DNA of 64,000 nt from Microvirga sp052115485 (GTDB lineage Bacteria > Pseudomonadota > Alphaproteobacteria > Rhizobiales > Beijerinckiaceae). The notes beneath the pieces are model-generated. The model searched no databases, had not been told where the DNA came from, and worked only from the letters and a program-made list of their open reading frames with translations. The DNA lies in the NCBI RefSeq assembly GCF_052115485.1, contig NZ_JBFRGU010000001.1:744001-808000 (forward strand). Direction: 5' to 3'. Made by a program: the position numbers and the translations under genes. Of the stretch, positions 7,854-16,100 are shown piece after piece (position 1 is the stretch's first letter; each line of letters opens with the position of its first letter).

Positions 7854-9998
7854 TCAAGAGCCTTCCGCAACTGCTGCTGCCTTGTGGGACTCGGCCCGAC
7901 AGCGTTCCAGATATATCCGGAAGAGAAGATCGTCAGGGACCAACTCGATCAATTTCTCAAGTCGGGCCGCAGCCTTCTCAAGGTCACCGGAATGGTAGAG
8001 CGCACAGGCTTCCTCCCATGTCTTCAGCGTGCGCGCCCGGTCGGTCCCAGGCTTCAATTCGGGCTCGCCAGGGACATCGGCCCCAAGGAGCTCGAAGATC
8101 GCGATTGCAACATGTGCGCCTTCCGGAACAACGCGATCCACAAAACGGAAGATGTACTCTTCGCCTGCGGCGGATCGAACCGCCTCGCTCACAAGGATCG
8201 TGGTAGCGTAGCGTTTGTTGAGCTTCTCCAGACGAGAGGCGATGTTCACCGTGTGACCGAGCGCCGTGTAGTTCACGCGATCGACCGATCCGACATTCCC
8301 GACGACCGCCTCGCCTGTATGGAGACCGAACCGCGTTCGCATCGGCAGGCCGCCCTCCGCGATGAACTGCGCGTTGAGACCATCCAGCCGCCGTGCCGCG
8401 CGCAACGCGCCGAGGCATCCGAGGGATACGTGATCTTCCCTCTCCTCCGGCGCGTTCCAGAACGCCATGATGCTGTCGCCGATATATTTGTCGATAGTAG
8501 CGCCTGACCTCAGAAGCTCGTTCCCGACTTCGCTGAAGTAGCGGGACGTGCGTATCATCACGTCTTCTGGATCGAGCTCCTCGGCGAGAGTCGTGAAGCC
8601 CGCGATATCGGAAAACAAAACCGTGATCGGCTGGCGCGTCCCACCGAGATCGGACGAAAATTTACGCCCGATAATACCGCGCACGAGAGCACGCGGAACA
8701 TAGCGCATGAAGGTGCTCAGCGCGAGTTCGAGCGTATCGAGAGCGCGCATCAATTCCTGGATTTCGAAGACACGCGCCGGCTTGCGTTGAAGATGAACGA
8801 ATTCGAACTGCATGATCCGACGAATATCCTCCGCCGCAACGCGCAACGGCAGAGAGAGCCGCCTGGAGGCGAACATGACGAAGAGAAGCGCAAGCGCAAC
8901 CGAAATCGCACTGATCATGAGCAGATTCGTGCGGATCTGCTCGGCCGGACCCAGCAAGGTTTCGTAGGGAATAGCGAGACTGATGAAGAGATTGCCGAAG
9001 CCGTTTCCGACCCGCTCGGTGCGCCCGAAATAATTCACGCCGCCCACATCGAACAAGGCGTTCTCCGTGCGGCCGCTAAGCTTTTCGAACGTGGAATACA
9101 TGCTGCGCAGGAGTGGCTCGCCGAGATCGGCCACCTTCAGAAGCCGGTCGTCCTTATCCGCCTGTCGTATCTTACGAAAAACGTCGCCGTGGGGATGCGC
9201 AATCAGCGTGCCTGCATCGTCGAAAATCAATAATTCAAGCTCTGGCGGGAAGCGGAGTTTCTCGAGATATTGATCGAGGCTGGCCAGCGTCATATCGATG
9301 CCGAAAACCGCATCGCTTTTCTGACTGGCGCGCCGGGCTATGGTGATGCCGGCCTCGGGAATATTGGCGAACCGATACGGCGATGTGACGATCGATTCCT
9401 GGCTTGTCAGGCTTGGGCCGTACCAGGGACGCTTGCGCGGATCGAACGTCGTCGGTTGAGACGAAACGCGACGCAACTCCCGGCCCATCTGGTCGACGAC
9501 GATCCAGCGGGCTGTCGGCCCCGTTGCCGGGCGCTCCACGATCATGAAGACATATGCGGCACCATCGGATGGTGGGCCGATCTCAGGCGGCCCGCCCCCC
9601 GCCAGGCTTTGCACGACGACATGAGTTCCGTCCCCGCGACCGACGAAGATGCCCATCGCTGCGGGCAGCGGCTTTTCAAGATCCTTCAGAATGGCGAGAA
9701 GACGCGGCCCCAGTTCTTCAAGAGGCATCGTCGGATCGACGGTCAGCGTAATCGTATCGAGCACGGAGCCCGTGATCCGAAAACCTCCCGATATTTCGCC
9801 TCTCACATTATCCGTGATCCGACGGAAGTCGTCTTCCGCATCCCGCAGAGTGAGCGTTGTCAGCTGTTGATGGTTGAAACCAATCAAGCTACCGGAAATG
9901 GCAAGGACAATAAGCGTGAAGACGAGCGCGACAACCGCCTGCAGGCTCCAGAGGCGGGGAGAACCATCGGCCGACTTCACGGCGCGCGCCCAGGACAA
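7854..9998 (-). CDS. Membrane-bound class III adenylate cyclase with Cache sensor
   Basis: A 714-residue sensor cyclase: N-terminal membrane helix (residues 20-42), a periplasmic Cache-type domain (about 45-330, with RKRPWYGPS), a second helix (LLMISAISVALALLFVMF), a HAMP-like linker, then a class III cyclase domain. The cyclase keeps both metal aspartates (LFSDIAGFTTLAEE and IDKYIGDSIMAFWNAP), the base-contacting Lys (DKYIGD) and NYTALGHTVNIASRLE. In the last, Thr stands where class IIIa enzymes have Asp, as in class IIIb adenylate cyclases. A short TPR-like helical pair ends the protein. The start is uncertain: the longest reading begins at TTG 9998, with GTG 9980 as alternative. It should make cAMP in response to a periplasmic ligand. 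Confidence 0.88.
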   Translation of the reverse strand: MSWARAVKSADGSPRLWSLQAVVALVFTLIVLAISGSLIGFNHQQLTTLTLRDAEDDFRRITDNVRGEISGGFRITGSVLDTITLTVDPTMPLEELGPRLLAILKDLEKPLPAAMGIFVGRGDGTHVVVQSLAGGGPPEIGPPSDGAAYVFMIVERPATGPTARWIVVDQMGRELRRVSSQPTTFDPRKRPWYGPSLTSQESIVTSPYRFANIPEAGITIARRASQKSDAVFGIDMTLASLDQYLEKLRFPPELELLIFDDAGTLIAHPHGDVFRKIRQADKDDRLLKVADLGEPLLRSMYSTFEKLSGRTENALFDVGGVNYFGRTERVGNGFGNLFISLAIPYETLLGPAEQIRTNLLMISAISVALALLFVMFASRRLSLPLRVAAEDIRRIMQFEFVHLQRKPARVFEIQELMRALDTLELALSTFMRYVPRALVRGIIGRKFSSDLGGTRQPITVLFSDIAGFTTLAEELDPEDVMIRTSRYFSEVGNELLRSGATIDKYIGDSIMAFWNAPEEREDHVSLGCLGALRAARRLDGLNAQFIAEGGLPMRTRFGLHTGEAVVGNVGSVDRVNYTALGHTVNIASRLEKLNKRYATTILVSEAVRSAAGEEYIFRFVDRVVPEGAHVAIAIFELLGADVPGEPELKPGTDRARTLKTWEEACALYHSGDLEKAAARLEKLIELVPDDLLFRIYLERCRAESHKAAAVAEGS

Positions 9999-10158
9999 GC
10001 GCTGGCAAGGAAAGGCGTCATGCGCAAGGCAAGCTTAAGCATTCGAACGTTCCGCCGCTGCAAAAAGATCGAGCGCGAGGTCTGAACTCCGCGCTCCATA
10101 AATAGCACGCACCCCAGGCTGTCACAAAATAGGCACCCCGGGGCACGCGACGATCGCT

Positions 10159-10935
10159 CTACGTTGCCGAGATCTGCCCGCCATCGACCCGCAGGATTGA
10201 GCCTGTCATGAAAGAGGCCTTGTCGCTGGCAAGGAAGACGGCGGCAGCGGCGAACTCGGCGATATCGCCATAGCGCCCGGCCGGAATGGCCGCCCGCGCC
10301 GCCGCCTCGACCGTCGCGACATCGCGGTTGGTCCGCTCTGCATTGGCGGCATCGAGCTGCTTGAGTCGATCGGTCGCGATGCGCCCCGGAGCGATCGCGT
10401 TGACCGTTACGCCGGAGGCGGCAACCTCCGAGGCCAGGGTCTTCCCCCAACCGACGAGAGCAGGACGAATGGCATTCGAAATGGCGAGATTCGGAATCGG
10501 CTGGATAACGCCGGAGGAGATGACGGAGATGATCCGCCCGAACTTACGCTCGATCATACCCGGCAGAAGATGATCCGCGAGGCGCACGAGATTGACGAAC
10601 ATGCTTTCGAACGAATTACGCCATTGCTCGGAAGACACGCCTTGCGCCTTGCCGGGCGGCGGGCCGCCGCTGTTCAGGATGAGAATGTCGATCCCGCCGA
10701 GCGCCTTGACCACATCCTCCGCGAGTGTATCAACCTCCGCGGTCTTGCCGGTGTCGCAAACGTACGGGAATACGGTGGGACCGATCTTATCGGCGGCCGC
10801 CTTCGAACCTTCAAGCGTGCGGCTCGCAATCGCCACGCGTGCGCCTTCCGCGGCTAGCCCCTGTGCGATTCCGAAACCCAAACCCTTGCTCGCACCCAAG
10901 ACCAGGGCGCGCCGCCCTTCAAGACCCGTCTCCAT
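10159..10935 (-). CDS. SDR-family oxidoreductase with non-canonical active site
   Basis: A 258-residue short-chain dehydrogenase-like protein. The N-terminal cofactor motif LVLGASKGLGFGIAQGLAAEG and the NSGG motif (ILNSGGPPPGKA, where NNAG is usual) are clear. So are the central Ser (SVISSGV) and C-terminal VNAIAPGRIAT and MTGSILRVDGGQ. Aligning to FabG by the downstream KTLASE segment puts Ser and Arg (SNAIR) where the catalytic Tyr and Lys (YxxxK) should be. A subgroup of SDR proteins with this change exists. Normal hydride transfer is therefore doubtful, and a different chemistry or a binding role is possible. Good ribosome site (AAGGGA) before the ATG. No operon partner. Confidence 0.85.
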   Translation of the reverse strand: METGLEGRRALVLGASKGLGFGIAQGLAAEGARVAIASRTLEGSKAAADKIGPTVFPYVCDTGKTAEVDTLAEDVVKALGGIDILILNSGGPPPGKAQGVSSEQWRNSFESMFVNLVRLADHLLPGMIERKFGRIISVISSGVIQPIPNLAISNAIRPALVGWGKTLASEVAASGVTVNAIAPGRIATDRLKQLDAANAERTNRDVATVEAAARAAIPAGRYGDIAEFAAAAVFLASDKASFMTGSILRVDGGQISAT

Positions 10936-11067
10936 GTTTCAAATCCCTTTCCCGACCCGATATGCACATGCATAGCTTTCGTTGCGACCGAATACTATCC
11001 CGACGACCTGGCGCAGATACCAGCGCCAACGGCACACTCTTGCAGATCGGGTTCGGCCCGATCAGGT

Positions 11068-13176
11068 CTATTCGACCCTTACGACGACACTGTCGGTCGC
11101 GCCTCGGGCGTCGATGACCGACAGCCTCAGGAAGCCAGCCCCCTCGGGTTGCCAGGCGGCCTCCCGGCGGAGGCTGGTGGTGACGACTGGGGCACCATCG
11201 ACCATCCAGGTGAGCGGCGGCACGCCTCCGGAGGCCTTCAGTTGAAGATCGGCCTTCTCGTCGGAGGAGCGCCCAAGGCCGAGATCCACACGCGAGCCGT
11301 CCAGAGGAAAGGCGATCTTGAGAGGAGCTTGTATCGTCGATGCGATGGTTTTCGGAACGTCCTGACGGACGTGCCGGAGCGGCGGCGGGAGAGCGGCCGT
11401 CGAGGCCTGCAGCGCGAAAGGCGGGACCGCCAGGGGCTCCGGTTCCACGCCAAGGCGCCCGTAGGCATCGAAGAGGATCGGCGCCGCCACGAGCCGCCCG
11501 ACAAGACCCGGCACCGCGCTGCCATCGGGGCGACCGACCCAGACGCCGATTGTGAAATGCTTGTCGTAGCCGATGGCCCAGGCATCCCGGTAGCCGTAGG
11601 ACGTGCCGGTCTTGAAGGCGATGCGCCCGGCAAGAGCGTTCTCCGGCGGCGGGGCGCCGCGCAGGATGTCGAAGACATACCAGGCGGCAACCGGATCGGC
11701 GATCCGACGCTCGGGCGCGTCGGGCGTATTTTCGCCGACCCGCCGAATGAGAGAAGGCATGGCTCCTCCCCGCGCAAGACCCGCATAGAGCCGCGTGACA
11801 TCGGTGAGCGAAATGCCGAGACCACCCAGACCGATGGCGAGACCCGGTGCAGCGTCCTTCGGCATAACAATTGTCGTCTCGGTTTCGCGCAGCCGCGCGA
11901 GAAGGCGCGCGGGGCCGATGCCGTTCAGAAGTTCGACCGCCGGCAGATTGAGCGACAGTTGCAGCGCCTTGCGGGCTGTGACGGTACCCTGAAACGCGAG
12001 ATCGAAATTCTCCGGTTGGTACGCGCCATAGCGCGAGGGCCTGTCATCCACGAGCGTTTCGGGATGGGCGAGGCCGTTTTCGAAAGCAAGCGCATAAATG
12101 AAGGGTTTCAGCGCAGATCCTGGCGAACGCAACGCCTGCGCCATATCGATGGCGCCCGCACGCTCGCGGTTCATCGGATCGGGACTGCCCACATGCGCGC
12201 GCACTTCACCGGTGGCATTGTCGATGACGAGAATGGCCACCGAGATTTTGGGGCCGACCCGCTCCGCCCGCTCCCGCGCGAGACTTTCGAGGCTCGTCTG
12301 CAACCGCCCATCGATCGTGAGAGGCTGAATGGTTTGTGTGGGGCGCTGCGCCTCGGCCTGCTCGGCAGCGTGGGCGGCGAGCATCGGAAAGGCGTGGCGC
12401 GCTGCCGGCACGCGATCCGCTTTTGCCGCTTCCGCTTCGACGACAGTGATCACGCCACGTGCCTGGGCGCGATCGAGAACTCGGTCACGGGCTTTGCGTG
12501 CAGCCTCCATCGAACGGTCCGGTCGTCGCGTCTCGGGCGATTGCGGCAAGGCGACGAGGAGAGCCGCCTCGGCAAAAGTCAAACGCTTCGGCTCGCGACC
12601 GAAATAGGAAAGACTGGCCGCCCGCGCGCCTTCCAGATTGCCGCCGTAGGGAGCAAGCGTGAGATAAAGACGCAGGATCTCGTCTTTCGAAAAGCGGCGC
12701 TCCAACTGCACCGCACGCACCGCTTGCCGAAGCTTTGCCGAGAGCGTTCGCTCTTCGCGCGGTTCGAGCAGGCGCGCAACCTGCATGGTCAGTGTCGAAC
12801 CGCCGGAGACAACCTGACGGTTTACGACAAGCTGCTTCGCAGCGCGTAACAAGGCCAGCGGGTCGATGCCGTAATGGTGATCGAAGCGCGCATCCTCATA
12901 GGCCTTGAGCATGGCAAGGTAGCGCGGATCTATGTCGCCTGTCTCAATGGGCAGACGCCAGCGTCCCTCACTTGTGACGAAGGGACGAAGCAGTTTTCCC
13001 GTACGATCAAGAACAACCGTGGAGCGACTCTCGGCAACGCTGAGATCAAGAGGTCCGAGCCCATCGACGAAGCGCCACAATGCAACGGTGGGAGCGAGAA
13101 CGGCGCAAGCCAGAACCGCCGCGAGAATGCGGCGGTGCTTGCGGCGTCTCACGCTTCTGTCGCGCTCAGTCGTCAC
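11068..13176 (-). CDS. pbpC: Penicillin-binding protein 1C
   Basis: Bifunctional peptidoglycan synthase anchored by one N-terminal helix (residues 16-36). The glycosyltransferase 51 domain has the catalytic Glu in AYEDARFDHHYGID and STLTMQVARLLEP. The transpeptidase domain has SALK (in LRSPGSALKPFIY), SLN (LQLSLNLPAVELL) and KTG (FKTGTSYGYRDAW). A C-terminal PbpC-type beta domain completes the 702 residues. It starts with GTG overlapping the alpha-2-macroglobulin gene's stop by four bases (GTGA), so the two are translationally coupled. The pairing is conserved widely (yfhM-pbpC in enterobacteria) and is thought to link repair of the cell wall to protease trapping in the periplasm. Confidence 0.96.
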   Translation of the reverse strand: MTTERDRSVRRRKHRRILAAVLACAVLAPTVALWRFVDGLGPLDLSVAESRSTVVLDRTGKLLRPFVTSEGRWRLPIETGDIDPRYLAMLKAYEDARFDHHYGIDPLALLRAAKQLVVNRQVVSGGSTLTMQVARLLEPREERTLSAKLRQAVRAVQLERRFSKDEILRLYLTLAPYGGNLEGARAASLSYFGREPKRLTFAEAALLVALPQSPETRRPDRSMEAARKARDRVLDRAQARGVITVVEAEAAKADRVPAARHAFPMLAAHAAEQAEAQRPTQTIQPLTIDGRLQTSLESLARERAERVGPKISVAILVIDNATGEVRAHVGSPDPMNRERAGAIDMAQALRSPGSALKPFIYALAFENGLAHPETLVDDRPSRYGAYQPENFDLAFQGTVTARKALQLSLNLPAVELLNGIGPARLLARLRETETTIVMPKDAAPGLAIGLGGLGISLTDVTRLYAGLARGGAMPSLIRRVGENTPDAPERRIADPVAAWYVFDILRGAPPPENALAGRIAFKTGTSYGYRDAWAIGYDKHFTIGVWVGRPDGSAVPGLVGRLVAAPILFDAYGRLGVEPEPLAVPPFALQASTAALPPPLRHVRQDVPKTIASTIQAPLKIAFPLDGSRVDLGLGRSSDEKADLQLKASGGVPPLTWMVDGAPVVTTSLRREAAWQPEGAGFLRLSVIDARGATDSVVVRVE

Positions 13177-16100
13177 GGCCTTGCCGCCGTCACCTCGACC
13201 TCACCGTAAGCGGTGCGGCCGTAGCGCTCAGGCCGATACATGTCCTCGACTTGCGCCGGCGGATGCACGTAGCGCCCCGGCGAGACGGCGCGCACCATGT
13301 AGGCCACGGTGAAGAAAGCCGGTTGGCTTGGCTCGCGGTCGAAAGCGACAACGAAACGGTCGTCACGATATTCGGTATGTGCAGGTTCTACATCGCGCTT
13401 CAGCCAGGAGAGAGCCGCGACACTGTCGCTGTCCACAAGTCTCGGATTGTCGATTTCGAAACCGGCCGGAAGACGATCCACGAGAAGAACGCGCGCCTGT
13501 CGCGCTTCGGTTTCCGTAATCTTCAAAACAACCACCATGCGGTCGTTCTGCTTCGCGGAGGACGGTGGAACCTGCGTGCCGTCGAGCTTGTAATAATTTC
13601 TCTCTACGGAATAGCCGCGGGACAGAGCAGGCTCGGGCTCAATGGCATTACCGGTAACGGTGACAACAGCCTGCACCGGAGCTTGCCCGGTATTGGCGAT
13701 CGTCACCGGTGCTCGCCCAAGAGCAGCATCGCGGTAGGAACGATAGAGTGCGCCCCTATGCGCCGTGCCGTCCACCGTCAACGCCATTCCATCGGCCTGT
13801 TTCGCCACGGCCTGCGCGGCGAGAACCATCCATGCTTCTTCCTGCGTACTCGTGCGACGCGTTCCACGCTCCGCATCGATGACGTGCGCGACCGGTTGAA
13901 GAACGGCAGGCACATTGTCCGTCTCGAAAGCAAGCGTGAGAAGCCCTGCGCCATCGCGCAAGCGCGATCCGTAATCGGCGCGGAAGTTTCCGGTATCGCG
14001 TTCGCTCGCCAGGCGCTCGACGGCGGAGGCGAAAGCCTTCTGCGCACGACCTCTGTCACCGAGCAACGCCAAAGCGGCTGCAATCTGGCCACGTGCCAAC
14101 GGCGATTTGAACTCGCCGATCTTCGTGTCGGCGAGATAACGCAAATCGCCCATCACCGGCCGCCCGTTGCGCGCGAGTACATAGGCCGCATAGGCGAGGC
14201 TGTCCGCATTGTCCTCGATCTGTGTCGTATTCGCGATGAAGTTACGTAACCGATCGAGAGCGATGTTGAACGCGACCGGCGGCACGACGAAGCCCTTTTC
14301 ACGAGCACGGGTGAGGAAGTCGGTCGTATAAGCATCGAGCCAGAGATCGTCCCCACCGACAGACCAAAGCCCGAACGAGCCGTTGGAAGACTGGCGCGCC
14401 AGAATGCGCTCGATTGCGCCACGCACCCGGTCATCGGCCTTATCGTCGAGGGAGAGGTTTTCCTCTTCCGCCAATCGATTGACATAGAGCAGCGGCAAAG
14501 CGCGGCTCACGGTTTGTTCCGTGCAGCCATAAGGATAGCGGTCGAGCGATTGCAACAGGCCCGGAACGTCGAGACCGGCGAGTGGCGAAATGGAGATGGA
14601 AACCGCACCCGTGCCGCCCAGAATGTCGCTGACGAGATCGCTCGACAGTGACAGGCTTGCGCCTGGATCGAGTGGGCGAACCGTGCGGCGCACAAGCGCA
14701 CCCGTGCCCGGTTGAATGGCGACCCTGAAACTTTGCGCCACCTCCATATCAGGCCCGCGCAAAATCGCCTCGACCTGAGCGAGACCCGCGCCACCCGCCG
14801 TCACGGGAATGGCGATGCTGCCTTTCGCCTTCTGATCGAGCTTGATGGTGGAGCGCAGGGCGTCGGCCGCAACGAGGATGGGGCCGCGAATGTCGAGATC
14901 GACTGTGTAATTTCCAGCAGGCCCTTCCACATTGTCGAGTTGAACGAAGAACCGCGAACGATCGCCGACGGAGAGGAAGCGCGGCAGCGTTCCCGTCAAC
15001 ACCACCGGATCGCGGATGATCACGTCCGCAGAAGCATTGCCGACCCGATCCTTCGTCCACGCCACCGCCATCACGCGCGCGGTGCCGTTGAAGGCCGGAA
15101 TCTCGAACTCGATATTGGCGCTCCCGTCGGCTTCGACCTTTACGACGCCAGAGTAACGCGCGAGCGGCTCCTGCGTCGGCGGAATGCCATCAAGAGGTTT
15201 CGGCTCCATATCGCCCCCGGAGCGGATTGCCCCGCGCGTACCCTGCATGCCGTCGATGAGATAGGCATAGAGATCGCGGATCTCGGACGAGAGCTGCTTT
15301 TGCCCGAAGAAGTAGTTCATCGGGTTCGGCGCCTCATAACGGGTCAGATTGAGAATGCCGACATCGACTGCCGCCACTGTAATGCGCGCTTCTTCACCAG
15401 CCTGCAATCCTGTGACCTTCACGGGCAGTTTCAACGTGCCGCGCGGCCTGATTTTTTCCGGAGCATTCAGATCGACTTCGAGCGAGCGCGCATCGTGGTC
15501 GATCTCGAACCATGCGGTGCCGAGCGAGCGGCCCGGCATGCGCTTTGCCGCTTGATCGAGCGGGCGATGCGCCAGCGCGACGAGATAGGCACCCGGTCCC
15601 CATTCGGCACGAACCGGTACACTCACTTCGGTTCCGGCTACAGCCACATCGACGACACGGATGTCATGAACCCTGTCGCTTACGACAGCTAACGTCGCCT
15701 TTCCTGCGAAGCGCGGATTGAGCCGCACCCGCATGGTATCACCCGCACGATAACTCGCCTTGTCGAGCGTCATGTCGAGAAGATCGGGCCGTGTCGCCGT
15801 GGCAAGGCCCGACCAGCCGACCGTGAAGGATACGCTCGTCTGCGCCGTATCGCTCAAGCCCGGCGCATTCACATCGAGCCGGTAGCTGCCCCATTCCACG
15901 GGCGCGGAAATGCGAGATGCGGCATCGGCCTTCACGTTGAGCGTGCCGTTGGCCACGCGCCGGGTACTCTTGATCGGCTCGTAGCTCCAGCGCCCGCCTG
16001 AATTGTACCATTGATAGCGCTGTTCGATCTTGACGAGGTTCCACGTCACCCCGCTTTTCGCGAGCCGCTTGCCGTCGGGGTCAGCGATCACCACGTCGAA

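Noticed and set aside
11045..11063. GATCGGG/CCCGATC stem after pbpC as terminator
   Set aside because: No T-run follows on the minus strand, so it is only a possible stem.
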